This document shows positions 42,784 to 51,585 of a stretch of 64,000 nucleotides of DNA, in pieces. The notes below the pieces were generated by a model. That model had not been told where the DNA came from. It saw only the letters and a list, made by a program, of their open reading frames with translations, and searched no databases. This stretch comes from JASHPR01 sp963729365 (GTDB taxonomy: Bacteria > Actinomycetota > Actinomycetes > Streptosporangiales > Streptosporangiaceae). The translations under genes were made by a program, and so were the position numbers. The number at the start of each line of letters is the position of its first letter. Within the stretch, counting starts at the first letter, position 1. The stretch spans positions 277,123 through 341,122 of the forward strand of contig CAVSNQ010000010.1 of NCBI GenBank assembly GCA_963729365.1. Direction: 5' to 3'.

Positions 42784-43671
42784 TCAGCCCGGCCGGGTGG
42801 CGTTGCCGCTCGGGGGGTTTGCCTCATCCCTGCTCGCGGCTGCCCGGTACCTCCGCTGCTCCAGCCACTGCCGGAGCAAGTATCTGTCGATAACGCGGGG
42901 GAAGAGGCGGTAGGCGCGCCGGGCCCAGCGGATGCTAGCGGGAAAGACGATTACCGCCTGGTTGCGCGCCACGCCGTCCAGGATCACCTGCGCCGCCCGT
43001 GATGGCTCCATCATCTTGGCCGGTGCACCGGCCAGCTGCTCCCGGGGCACATCGACGGGCAGGTTCATGTTGACCACATCCGCGTTCTGGTAGATGTTGG
43101 TGCGCACGAACCCGGGACAGACGCAGCTGACCTTCACCCCCAGATCGGCACCCTCAAGACGCAGCGAGAGGGAGAGCCCCACGACGGCGTGCTTGGCCGT
43201 GCAATACGGGGCGTTGCCCGGATCAGGGAAAAACGCAGCCGCCGATGAGGTGTTCACGATGTGGCCGAACCCCTGCCTGGCCATGATCGGGTAAGCGGCG
43301 AGTATGCCGTGCAGGACACCGTAGAGGTCCACATCCAGGACCTGGCGCCAGTGGTCAAGGGTCAGGTCACGGGCGTCACCTCCGAGCCCAATGCCAGCGT
43401 TATTGAACAGGTAGTCGAGCCGGCCATATACGGAGGCGGTCTCCTCGACGAGGCGCCGGACGTCCAGCTCCCTGGACACATCGACGGCGCGTGCCTTAGC
43501 CCGCCCGCCGGTGTCCGCGATGGATGCCGCCACCCGCCCGGCATCGTCCCCGTTGATGTCGGCGACGACCACCCGCGTGCCCCGGCGCGCCAGCTCCAGG
43601 CACAGGGCCGCACCGATCCCCGAGCCTCCGCCGGTCACGATGGCTACCTTCTCATCGGGCGAATCCACCAT
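42784..43671 (-). CDS. Short-chain dehydrogenase/reductase
   Basis: A 295-residue classical SDR. TGGGSGIG is at 13-20, NNAG at 90-93, Ser142/143, Tyr156 and Lys160 (YCTAK). The C-terminal extension IRWARRAYRLFPRVIDRYLL resembles SDRs acting on long-chain or steroid substrates. Monocistronic, with ATG 43671. Confidence 0.88.
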   Translation of the reverse strand: MVDSPDEKVAIVTGGGSGIGAALCLELARRGTRVVVADINGDDAGRVAASIADTGGRAKARAVDVSRELDVRRLVEETASVYGRLDYLFNNAGIGLGGDARDLTLDHWRQVLDVDLYGVLHGILAAYPIMARQGFGHIVNTSSAAAFFPDPGNAPYCTAKHAVVGLSLSLRLEGADLGVKVSCVCPGFVRTNIYQNADVVNMNLPVDVPREQLAGAPAKMMEPSRAAQVILDGVARNQAVIVFPASIRWARRAYRLFPRVIDRYLLRQWLEQRRYRAAASRDEANPPSGNATRPG

Positions 43672-43779
43672 TGCCGCCTCCTGTGGCTAGCGGGTCACTC
43701 CCGTCGGGAGATGCCTGGGCCGTGCCCGGGCTGTTCTGCCCGGCGGGCACGGCCAGGCCGGTTCCTGGCACTGTTCTGG

Positions 43780-44373
43780 CTACCAGACGAGCGGGACGAG
43801 GCGCTTGTGCTGCGCGGCGTAGGCGCGGTACCTGTCGCCGAGCGTTGTCAGCAGCGCGTTCTCCTCGATGTGGATGCGCCACAGGAGGAGCGCCAGCGGC
43901 AGCAGCGCTAGGCCTGCGAGGCCGACCCAGTTCGCGGACGCCAGGCCGATGCCCGTGCAGGCCAGCAGGACTCCGGTATAGCTGGGATGGCGCAGCAGGC
44001 GATACGGGCCGGCGGTGACCACCCGCTGATCCGGGCTGACCATGACGGTATGGGTGAAGTACTCACCCAGCGCCTTGAACGACCACCCGCGCAGCGCTAT
44101 CCCGGCCACCAGAATGACCAGGCCGGCGGCGAAGGCGACGGCGCCCGGCTGGATCGTGGCCGCCGGGACGATGCGCGGCGCGGCATAGAGCACGACGTTC
44201 GTGGCGATGATCACGCACACCACCGCGGCGAGCCAGAACCAGCGCCGGCCGATTCTGGTGGCGCCTTTCCGCTCTCGCTGCCGGGAACGCTGGGCGAGTT
44301 CCATCGTGCCCCAGGCCAGAAGGGCGACCAGGATCAGGAAACCAGCGGCATGGTTGGTGTCGAAGTAGGGCAT
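43780..44373 (-). CDS. Isoprenylcysteine carboxyl methyltransferase-family membrane protein
   Basis: A 197-residue membrane protein with five helices and the signature RVVTAGPYRLLRHPSYTGVL, then RIHIEENALLTTLGDRYRAY. It is a diverged paralogue of the gene at 22797. The TetR gene just upstream (44398, 24 bases apart, same strand) probably regulates it. Confidence 0.87.
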   Translation of the reverse strand: MPYFDTNHAAGFLILVALLAWGTMELAQRSRQRERKGATRIGRRWFWLAAVVCVIIATNVVLYAAPRIVPAATIQPGAVAFAAGLVILVAGIALRGWSFKALGEYFTHTVMVSPDQRVVTAGPYRLLRHPSYTGVLLACTGIGLASANWVGLAGLALLPLALLLWRIHIEENALLTTLGDRYRAYAAQHKRLVPLVW

Positions 44374-44397
44374 CTCTCCTCCACTGACTACTTGTGG

Positions 44398-45054
44398 TTA
44401 CTGGTGGCGCGCCTTCGGCTGGCTTGCGTCGGGCCGGGTGGCGATATGGAACAGGTCCGCCAGTTCGCGGGCATGGTGGCCAACGTCGAGTTCGGGATCC
44501 TGAGCGAGCCGGGGTGGCACCGCATCGATGGCAGAGCGGATGGCCATCGCCATGACCAGCGGGTCGAAGTTTGCCCGGAACTCGCCCGTGCCCTGGAAAT
44601 GGGCGAGCATCTGCTGGAGGTCGGCTACCCCTTGTCTGGCGGCAGAGAAGTCGAAGAATCGGCTGCCGTCGGCGCTGCGGGCATTGAGCACGATCTCGAC
44701 TGCCGCGACCACATGTTTGCGGTACTCACCCATGAAGGCCAGGTTGGACTCGATCCACGCTTTGAGCATGCCTGCACCGGTCGACTGGGCGAGGATCCGA
44801 GGACGCATATACGCCTGGACCTTAGCCGCCACCTCGGCGGCTACCTCTCTGATGAGGTCGTCCTTGCCGCCGAAGTGGTAGAGGATCACGCCCTTGCTGG
44901 TTCCGGCCGTCTCGGCGATGCGGGTCAGGGAGGCCTGCCCGTAGCCCAGGTCGGCGATGGTGTCGATGGCAGCCGCCACGATCTGCGCCCGGCGTGCGGT
45001 TTCAGTGAAGGTCCGTTTCGCCGGTTGACCGGTTGTGTTATGTTCTGACCGCAC
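44398..45054 (-). CDS. TetR-family transcriptional regulator
   Basis: A 218-residue repressor with HTH IADLGYGQASLTRIAETAGT and SKGVILYHFGGKDDLIREVA. A GTG start at 45052-45054 lies inside a palindrome (45044-45061), which implies autoregulation and possibly leaderless translation. It is upstream of, and probably cotranscribed with, the ICMT gene. Confidence 0.88.
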   Translation of the reverse strand: MRSEHNTTGQPAKRTFTETARRAQIVAAAIDTIADLGYGQASLTRIAETAGTSKGVILYHFGGKDDLIREVAAEVAAKVQAYMRPRILAQSTGAGMLKAWIESNLAFMGEYRKHVVAAVEIVLNARSADGSRFFDFSAARQGVADLQQMLAHFQGTGEFRANFDPLVMAMAIRSAIDAVPPRLAQDPELDVGHHARELADLFHIATRPDASQPKARHQ

Positions 45055-45061
45055 GGTCAGA
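45044..45061. promoter_or_regulatory. TetR operator spanning its own start codon
   Basis: TCTGACC-GCAC-GGTCAGA is a perfect 7-bp inverted repeat with a 4-base spacer; the TetR start codon lies inside it. Confidence 0.72.
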
Positions 45062-45269
45062 GATTAACGCGCCCGGTAAGCAAGTGTCAATCTCTGGCTC
45101 GGCAGTCGGAGCGGGCTTCAGCTGCTGAAGACACGGGGCGAGCAGCAGCCGAAGTAGCTACGCCGATGTACTGACCCGCGGGGCGGCCGACGTCCTCAAC
45201 GAGGAATGTCTGCTTACGCGAAAGAGCCGGACAGGCTCGGACGGCTTCGACGATGGCTGAGCCCGTCCG

Positions 45270-45878
45270 TTAATCCGCGGGTCCTAGCTCTGCGGCACTG
45301 GCCCCTTGGCCCGGTCCTTCAACGCCCCGGCGGGAGCCGGTACTGGCATCGACGATGGGGATTCCCGGCGCTACCGCCGCGGTGACGGCGGCCAGGCGCT
45401 CACGGTCCAGCCGCCAGCCGGTGATTCCGCGGGTCGCCCCGGCCGCCACCCCGGGCACCGGGCATCCAGGAGCCTGTTCGTTGTCCCTCGGCAGGTCCGG
45501 AGCACCCTCCCGCCGCTGGACCCCGATGCGCTGGACCCGGGGACTCGCGCCCGGCCCGCCCGGGTGGGCGGGGTAGAGGATGACGCTTTCGACGTCTGCC
45601 CACGAGATGAACGCCGCCGGACCGCGGCGGACGATTAGTTTGCCCGGCACGGCGCCGAGAGTGATGCCCGCATGATCGGCGCGGAAAGCGATCATGCGGC
45701 TGGCGGTCACCGCCGGGCCCGTCAGGGCCAGCAGGGCCGCGGCGATCACGACGCCGGTCACCCATGGCGCCACCGTGAGGAAGACCAGGCCAATCGTAAT
45801 CAGGCCAGTGGCCAGGCTCGCCGAGGCACCGGCGGCCAGCCGGTAGCGTTCTTCGTAGCAGCCCGGGTCTGGCAGCAT
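45270..45878 (-). CDS. PH-like-domain membrane protein, hypothetical
   Basis: A 202-residue protein. After 15 residues come two helices (LATGLITIGLVFLTVAPWVT, VVIAAALLALTGPAV), then a soluble part FRADHAGITLGAVPGKLIVR, FISWADVESVILYPA with a bacterial PH-domain-like pattern, and a disordered Pro/Gly-rich tail. Its ATG (45876-45878) is 6 bases from the stop of the PIN toxin, so it may sit in the same transcript. Function unknown. Confidence 0.65.
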   Translation of the reverse strand: MLPDPGCYEERYRLAAGASASLATGLITIGLVFLTVAPWVTGVVIAAALLALTGPAVTASRMIAFRADHAGITLGAVPGKLIVRRGPAAFISWADVESVILYPAHPGGPGASPRVQRIGVQRREGAPDLPRDNEQAPGCPVPGVAAGATRGITGWRLDRERLAAVTAAVAPGIPIVDASTGSRRGVEGPGQGASAAELGPAD

Positions 45879-45884
45879 GCTCCC

Positions 45885-46397
45885 TCACCGTCGCCGTCTG
45901 CGTGCCCGGCGGGAGGCGTCGACCATCGACGCGAACTGCGGCGGCTCGATGATCGGCCGGCCCCGCCAGGGCGACATGCTCGCGAGGTCCGCATCGGCGG
46001 AGACGATCAGGAACGCGCCTACCGCCGCCGCCAGGTCCAGGATCCGGTTGTCCTCCCAGTCCGGGCAGTCCCCGACGGTCTGCGGCGGGTCGGTGATGCC
46101 GCCGCCGGACGCGTCAGCCATCTCGGCCAGCACCCGCAGGTAGTCATCGACCTCCTCATCCGGGGTCTTCAGCACCGTCGCCAGCACCCGGCCGGTGTTG
46201 GCCAGGATGTGCGGGGAGAGCCACAGCGCGAACTCCGCCGCGTCATTGATCACGCCCAGGCAGTCCGCACTCGGGTTCCCCGACGTCGGCGGCGGCGAAG
46301 GCCAGCTCCGGAACGGGGACTCCCCCACGGCAACCGCCAGCACGAGCACGTTCACGTCGAACACGGCCGGCACCGCCGCCGGGCCGGGCACGCTCAC
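45885..46397 (-). CDS. PIN-domain toxin
   Basis: A 170-residue PIN nuclease of the COG1569-type: AVFDVNVLVLAVAVGE (first Asp), LSPHILANTGRVLAT, then DCPDWEDNRILDLAAAVGAF and LIVSADADLASM with the remaining acidic residues. It ends in an Arg-rich tail. GTG 46395-46397 overlaps the antitoxin stop (GTGA). Confidence 0.83.
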   Translation of the reverse strand: MSVPGPAAVPAVFDVNVLVLAVAVGESPFRSWPSPPPTSGNPSADCLGVINDAAEFALWLSPHILANTGRVLATVLKTPDEEVDDYLRVLAEMADASGGGITDPPQTVGDCPDWEDNRILDLAAAVGAFLIVSADADLASMSPWRGRPIIEPPQFASMVDASRRARRRRR

Positions 46398-46654
46398 TGC
46401 CCCGGCGTCCCGCCCTTGTACGCCCGGCGGATACCCGCCAGCAGCGACTCATAATCCTGGCCCGCCCCCGCGGCGCGCTCCGCGTTACGGGCCTGGAGCT
46501 CACGCAGCCGCTCGGCCCGGGCCAGCGACTCCATCACCGGCAGCGTCGCCCGCAGGTACGCCGACCGGTTCCCGTGCCCGAAATGCTCCACTAGGCGGGC
46601 CAGCCGCTCCTGGTCCTCATCCGCCACCGCGAAACCGACAGTCGATGTAGACAT
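46394..46654 (-). CDS. Antitoxin of PIN module
   Basis: An 86-residue protein, MSTSTVGFAVADEDQERLAR onward. The segment LARLVEHFGHGNRSAYLRAT is RHH-like, and the C-terminus is helical and charged. Start at ATG 46652-46654; the longer frame to 46690 would run through the operator palindrome and is rejected. Confidence 0.78.
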   Translation of the reverse strand: MSTSTVGFAVADEDQERLARLVEHFGHGNRSAYLRATLPVMESLARAERLRELQARNAERAAGAGQDYESLLAGIRRAYKGGTPGQ

Positions 46655-46670
46655 GCCAGCATTGTATCTC

Positions 46671-46692
46671 GATTGCATCTTCAGATGCAATC
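46671..46692. promoter_or_regulatory. Perfect 10-bp inverted repeat upstream of the antitoxin
   Basis: GATTGCATCT and AGATGCAATC, separated by 2 bases, form an uninterrupted palindromic operator 16 bases before the antitoxin ATG. A related ATTGTATCT sits at 46661-46669. This is the best-formed operator in the window. Confidence 0.8.
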
Positions 46693-46893
46693 AATAAGCA
46701 GCAATCGAGGACTCCACGACCGGCCGCCAGCCCGACGGCTCGGCCTCGCCTACGAGCTCATGCCGCAAGCCAGCCCGCATCAGGCAAACCGCATTGCCGT
46801 GGCGTCCGGTAGGGCACGCGATTGCTGAGCCAGCGAGTGCCTTGTTCGTTGGTGAAGATCATTTCGCCGGCCACACATGGTCGTATCGGTCGT

Positions 46894-49740
46894 ATGTGCG
46901 GTAAGGCACTGGCTGAGCAGGAGCCGTGCAGGCGTTTGCGTCAGGCGCCCAGCGGTGTCCACACTGCTGAAGTGGACCATTTCGTTGGCCGGACGGGCGA
47001 GCTGGCGGTTCTCGACGCCGAGATGCGGGCTGTGCAGGGCGGCCGGCCTCGGGTGGTGCTGGTCGAGGGTGAGGCGGGGATCGGTAAGTCCAGCCTGATC
47101 TCGCGCTTCATCTCCGGGCACCGGGACGTTTGCCTACTGCGGGCCGTCGGTGACGAGGCGGAGATGCTCCTGGCCTGGGGAGTGATCGACCAGCTTCTGG
47201 CGGGTGCCGGGACGGCGCTCATCAAAGGATCTCCGCGAGCCGGTGCGGCCCAGCGGACAGACGCTGACCCGCTGGCCGTCGGCGCGCAGCTGGTGGAGGC
47301 CCTCGGCGACCTGCAAGGCGGTGACAGGGTCGTCGTGGTGGTGGTCGACGACCTGCACTGGAGCGATCAGCCCTCGGCCCGGGCTCTTTTGTTCGCCCTG
47401 CGGCGGATGCAGGCCGACCGGGTGCTGGGACTGATGTCCGCCCGACCAGATGAGCTGAGCCGCCTGGGCGAGGCATGGAGCCGCTTCGCCGCGGGCGACG
47501 ACCGGGCCACCCGCCTGCGCCTGGACGGCCTGGGGGCCCAGGAGCTGGTGGCCCTGGCCCGGACACTCGGCGTAGGTGACCTGTCCGGCCGGGCGGTGAC
47601 CCAGCTGCTGGACCACACCGGCGGCAATTCGCTGCACTGCCGGGCCTTGCTCGAAGAGCTGGGCCAGGGTGGCCTGGCGCGGGCCGGTGGCGATCTGCCC
47701 GCGCCCCGCGCACTGGCCGCAGTGGTCCTCGCGCGGCTGAGCGCCCTGTCCGATCCGGCCCGGGGACTGGTCACGGCCGCTGCCGTCCTGGGCCGCCGTT
47801 GCCCGCTGGCCGTCGCCGCCACACTGGCCGGGCTGGGCGACCCGCTCACCGCCCTGGACGAGGCGGTCGCTGCCGGCCTGGTCACCGAGGAGCAGGAGAC
47901 CTCAGCCCTTCTCGTCGCTTTCGCCCACCCGCTGGTGCATGCCGCTGTCAGAGACAGTCTCGGCCCGGCGGAGCGCCATCGGCTGCACCGGGTTGCGGCC
48001 ACCCTGATCCCCGCCCCTGCCGCCCTCACTCACCGGGTGGCCGCCGCTGTCGGGCCCGATGACACCCTGGCCCGCGACCTGGAAAAGGCGGCGCGGGAGG
48101 CGGCGCAGGAGGGCATGGCGGCCCAGGCGGCGGCGTGGCTGGCCCAGGCATCGGCGGCCAGCACGGCTCGCGCCGAGCAGGAGCGGCTGCTCCTCGATGC
48201 GGTAGCTGAACTGCTGGGCAGCGCCGACGTGCCCGGGGCGCTGGCCCTGTGGCCTGCGGTCGCCCAGTTCGGTCCCAGCGCCCGGCGCAGCGCTCTGCTC
48301 GGCCACCTCGACCTGCTCTGCGGACGGGGAGCGGTGACCGAGGCCCACCTGCTCGAGGCCTGGCGGGCCCACAGCCCCGACACCGAGCCGATGGTGGGAG
48401 CGGCCGCGGCCACCTCCCTGTCCGCCTACCTCTCCACTGCCGGACGGCTGGAGGAGGCCATCACCTGGGGCGAGCGGGCGGTCGAAGCCAGCGGTGAGGA
48501 CCTGACCGCCCGGCTTCAGGCGCTGATGCCGGTAGCCCTGACGCTGACCCTCGCCGGGCGCGGTCCGGAAGGGCTGGCCCGGCTCGACGGGCTGCCCGCC
48601 GTGGCCTCCGACGTACCGCTGGAGCACACTGGCGCCCTTGTCATACGAGGAAGGTGCCGAGCGATCACCGATGACCTGGCCGGGGCCATGACCGACCTGT
48701 CGGTGGGCCTAGCCCGGTTGCGGGCCGGAGTGAGCCTGCGCTACCCCGGCCAGTGCCTGACCTTCCTCGCCGACGCCGAGTACCGCCTCGGCGCCTGGGA
48801 CGACGCCCACACTCACTCCGAGCTGGCCGTTTCCCTAGCCCAGGGCAACGACCGGACATGGGCCCTGGCTTTCGCGCACGCCCATGCCGCCATCGTCCCT
48901 GCCGACCGTGGTGACTGGCAGCTGGCCGCCGCCCACGTCGAGGCGGCGCGGGCCGCGGCTTCCGGGGCGGGGATGGCGGTCACCCACGCGGCCTTGGCCG
49001 GCGCCGAGCTGGCCCAGGCCCGCGGGGACCTGCCAGCAGTGCTGGCGGCCACGTCAGCCGTGCGGGCACTTGGCCGGGATGAGGTCTTCGGCCTGCCGGG
49101 CTGGGCAGACTGGCGCCCGCTGGAAGTAGATGCCCTGATCGGGCTGGGCCGGCTGGATGACGCTGCGGCGGCGCTGCAGGAACTCCTCGCCGCCATCCCC
49201 GCCTTCGGCCTGCCCTCGGCCAGCATGACGGCGGCCCGCCTACGCGGCAACCTGGCCGTCGCCAGGGGCGACCTGGCCGGTGCCGGGGAATCCTTCACCG
49301 CCGCCTGGCAGCTGGCCCAGGGACTGCTCTTGCCCTTCCAGCTCGCCTTGCTAGAACGCGATGACGGCCGCCACCTCCGCCGTGCCGGCGACCGCCAGGG
49401 CGCCGCTGCCCGCCTCCGGCAGGCACGCGACCGCCTCGTTACCTTGGGAGCCCAGCCGCATGTGGCGGCCTGCGAGCGGGAGCTTCAGGCCTGCGGGGCC
49501 GAGATACGGCCCGAGCCAGGGCCAGCCCGGTGGAACCTGACGGCATCGGAGATGGCCGTCGCTCGCCTGGTGGCCGCCGGCCGGTCGAACCGGGAGGTGG
49601 CAGCCGAGCTGTTTGTCAGCGTCAAGGCGGTGGAGTTCCACCTGGGACATGTCTTCGACAAGCTCGGCATCCGCTCCCGCAGGGCATTGCCCGGCCTGCT
49701 GGCAGCACGACCACAGCCCGCGGCCGCGGGCCAACACTAG
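46894..49740 (+). CDS. LuxR-family LAL regulator with STAND ATPase and TPR-like repeats
   Basis: About 948 residues from ATG 46894; GTG 46972 is an alternative start. The N-terminus carries FVGRTGELAVLDAEM and the Walker A GEAGIGKSS near residues 58-66, then Walker B VVVVVDDLHWSD. The middle has TPR-like helical repeats. The C-terminal LuxR HTH (LTASEMAVARLVAAGRSNRE to SVKAVEFHLGHVFDKLGIRS) is near 883-942. MalT-type LALs activate transcription after ligand and ATP binding. Its TAG stop lies inside the duplicated motif at 49737, directly upstream of the lipase-like gene. Confidence 0.9.
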   Translation: MCGKALAEQEPCRRLRQAPSGVHTAEVDHFVGRTGELAVLDAEMRAVQGGRPRVVLVEGEAGIGKSSLISRFISGHRDVCLLRAVGDEAEMLLAWGVIDQLLAGAGTALIKGSPRAGAAQRTDADPLAVGAQLVEALGDLQGGDRVVVVVVDDLHWSDQPSARALLFALRRMQADRVLGLMSARPDELSRLGEAWSRFAAGDDRATRLRLDGLGAQELVALARTLGVGDLSGRAVTQLLDHTGGNSLHCRALLEELGQGGLARAGGDLPAPRALAAVVLARLSALSDPARGLVTAAAVLGRRCPLAVAATLAGLGDPLTALDEAVAAGLVTEEQETSALLVAFAHPLVHAAVRDSLGPAERHRLHRVAATLIPAPAALTHRVAAAVGPDDTLARDLEKAAREAAQEGMAAQAAAWLAQASAASTARAEQERLLLDAVAELLGSADVPGALALWPAVAQFGPSARRSALLGHLDLLCGRGAVTEAHLLEAWRAHSPDTEPMVGAAAATSLSAYLSTAGRLEEAITWGERAVEASGEDLTARLQALMPVALTLTLAGRGPEGLARLDGLPAVASDVPLEHTGALVIRGRCRAITDDLAGAMTDLSVGLARLRAGVSLRYPGQCLTFLADAEYRLGAWDDAHTHSELAVSLAQGNDRTWALAFAHAHAAIVPADRGDWQLAAAHVEAARAAASGAGMAVTHAALAGAELAQARGDLPAVLAATSAVRALGRDEVFGLPGWADWRPLEVDALIGLGRLDDAAAALQELLAAIPAFGLPSASMTAARLRGNLAVARGDLAGAGESFTAAWQLAQGLLLPFQLALLERDDGRHLRRAGDRQGAAARLRQARDRLVTLGAQPHVAACERELQACGAEIRPEPGPARWNLTASEMAVARLVAAGRSNREVAAELFVSVKAVEFHLGHVFDKLGIRSRRALPGLLAARPQPAAAGQH

Positions 49741-49767
49741 GGCCGAACCCCAGCGCTTCCCCTAGCG
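49737..49767 (+). promoter_or_regulatory. 31-bp duplicated motif, copy 1 (upstream of the lipase-like gene)
   Basis: Begins CTAGGG (49737-49742), ends CCCTAG (49760-49765) followed by CG, with a 17-base spacer between the arms. The same 31 bases, with one mismatch, are at 53787-53817 before a DUF4389 gene. It lies 33 bases upstream of the lipase-like ATG and is a candidate operator. Confidence 0.75.
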
Positions 49768-49799
49768 CCAGCGCTGTCTGGCGGGGTCATCATCGACAG

Positions 49800-51104
49800 A
49801 TGAGCCCGGGTGACTTCACTGATACCACTCAAGCCGCTGCCCCCGTCCTCGGCGGCCAGGCCACTTCGCAGTCAGTGGCACGACCTCCATCGCAGCGGGC
49901 CGGTACCGCCCGCGGCTCCCCTGGATCGCCCAACGGTGCCCTGAGCGGCACGCAGCCGGGGCCGCCCGGCCTGGCCTTCTATGCGCCACCTTCGCCGCTG
50001 CCCGCCGGGACGGCTGGCCAGGTGATCTGGGCGCGGCTGCTGACCGGCGCGGCCGCCCTGGCCAGCGCCGGCGAGAACCTGCTTGTCCTCTACCACTCCC
50101 AGACCCTCGCCGGGCAGGACACCGCCGTGTCCGGAACGGTGTCGATTCCGCGGGGCCAGCCGCCGCCCGGCGGCTGGCCGGTGCTCAGCTGGGCGCACGG
50201 GACCACCGGCGTCGCCGACATCTGCGCTCCGTCTCGCGACGCGCCCGGCCATCCCTGCCACATCTACACCCAGCTCGCCGACGCGATGCTCAACCGGTGG
50301 GTCAAGCGCGGCTGGGCCGTGGTCAAGACCGACTACGAGGGCCTCGGCACCCCCGGGCCTCACCCGTACCTGGCGGGAGCCTCCGCGGCCCGCGGGACCA
50401 TCGACATCGTCACCGCCGCCCGCCACCTCCATCCGGGCATCGGCCGGCGCTGGGCCGTGATGGGTCACAACCAGGGCGGCCACGCTGCCCTGTTCACTGC
50501 GAGCCTGGCACCAGCCCGGGCACCCGATCTCGACCTGACCGGCGCCGTAGCCATCGCCCCCGCCAGCGGCACGCACGACATAATCGCCCGGCTCCAGAAC
50601 TGCCGTGCGCCCTCCCCCGGGCTGGGATTCGTCGCCCTGACACTGATCGGCGCCGCCGCAACCGACCGCGCCCTGCGGCTGGACCAAATGCTCACACCCC
50701 GCGCCCTCCGCCTGCTGGCCATCGCCCAGACCGTCGGCATCGACGACCTCCTCGGCCCGGGCTTGTGGCCGCCATCGGTGCCTGCGGACCTGTTCCGGCC
50801 CGGCGCCGACCTTGGGCCTCTGCTGACAATCCTGGCGGCCAACGACCCGGCAGCGCTCCGGCTCCGCGCACCAGCGCTGATCGTGCAGGGCAGCGACGAC
50901 CCGATCACCCACCCGTGCCGCACCGACCGCATCACGCGCTCCCTCAGCGCCAACGGCGCGGCGATCGACTGCCACATGTACCCCGGCACGGGCCACTTCG
51001 ACGTGATCGCGGCAGCACATACCCATAACGCGCAGTGGATCGATGCCCGGCTGGCCGACATGCCAACGTGGCAGGCCCAAGGCGACTTTCGCACTGATCG
51101 GTGA
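49800..51104 (+). CDS. Secretory-lipase-like alpha/beta hydrolase with Asn at the nucleophile position
   Basis: About 434 residues from ATG 49800. The fold is that of the secretory lipase (LIP) family: VLSWAHGTTGVADICAPSRD, VVKTDYEGLGTPGPHPYLAG, and the acid/His region IVQGSDDPITHP and GTGHFDVIAAAHT. The nucleophile elbow reads GHNQGGHAALFT, with Asn224 (codon AAC, 50469-50471) where the family has Ser in GHSQGG. No signal peptide is visible at the chosen start. It may therefore be a catalytically inactive or non-secreted homologue, or carry one recent mutation (AGC to AAC). Confidence 0.85.
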   Translation: MSPGDFTDTTQAAAPVLGGQATSQSVARPPSQRAGTARGSPGSPNGALSGTQPGPPGLAFYAPPSPLPAGTAGQVIWARLLTGAAALASAGENLLVLYHSQTLAGQDTAVSGTVSIPRGQPPPGGWPVLSWAHGTTGVADICAPSRDAPGHPCHIYTQLADAMLNRWVKRGWAVVKTDYEGLGTPGPHPYLAGASAARGTIDIVTAARHLHPGIGRRWAVMGHNQGGHAALFTASLAPARAPDLDLTGAVAIAPASGTHDIIARLQNCRAPSPGLGFVALTLIGAAATDRALRLDQMLTPRALRLLAIAQTVGIDDLLGPGLWPPSVPADLFRPGADLGPLLTILAANDPAALRLRAPALIVQGSDDPITHPCRTDRITRSLSANGAAIDCHMYPGTGHFDVIAAAHTHNAQWIDARLADMPTWQAQGDFRTDR

Positions 51105-51585
51105 CATGGAAGCGGCCATGGCGACTGCGGGCACCGCTGGCCAGTGCAGGGCCCCAATGATCACCAGCACCGCGCCGCAAGCTAGAGACGGAGCCACCGG
51201 ACTGTCCGCCCCGGCGGAGCGACTGGGCGTCACGGTGGCCGACGACGGCCAGACCGGAATCGGCCATGGCTGAGGCACCGCTCGTAGCCCGGGACTCGGT
51301 GCTGGTGGCCCAGATCGAGGTGCGCCGTACCGCTGTACCGCTGCCCGGTGCGGGGTGCCTACCGCGCCTGGACGCGATGTCAACTCTCATTATCTAAATT
51401 GCATTATTGAATTGATTGCTTGTTTTTTGGAATAAGCGTAGCGTCGGTGACAGATCGGGAGCACGGTCTTCCCAGCCGGGAACGATGGCTGTCCTTTGTG
51501 CCTGTCGACTTAACCACTCCGGTGGCCTGCCCGGAAGCCGGTGGCATCGAGACTGTCAATCTTCGTGAACTAAGACAGACAGACG
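51105..51585. other. Interval with an AT-rich promoter region
   Basis: No gene is seen. Positions 51380-51435 are exceptionally AT-rich for this DNA (ATTATCTAAATTGCATTATT and following) and probably hold the promoter of the substrate-binding protein gene. Confidence 0.5.

Noticed and set aside
42657..42893. Small ORF after the lactonase gene (MIIDVNLQLQAKQKE...)
   Set aside because: The first 15 residues look natural, but the rest overlaps the convergent SDR gene and is not protein-like; too weak to call.
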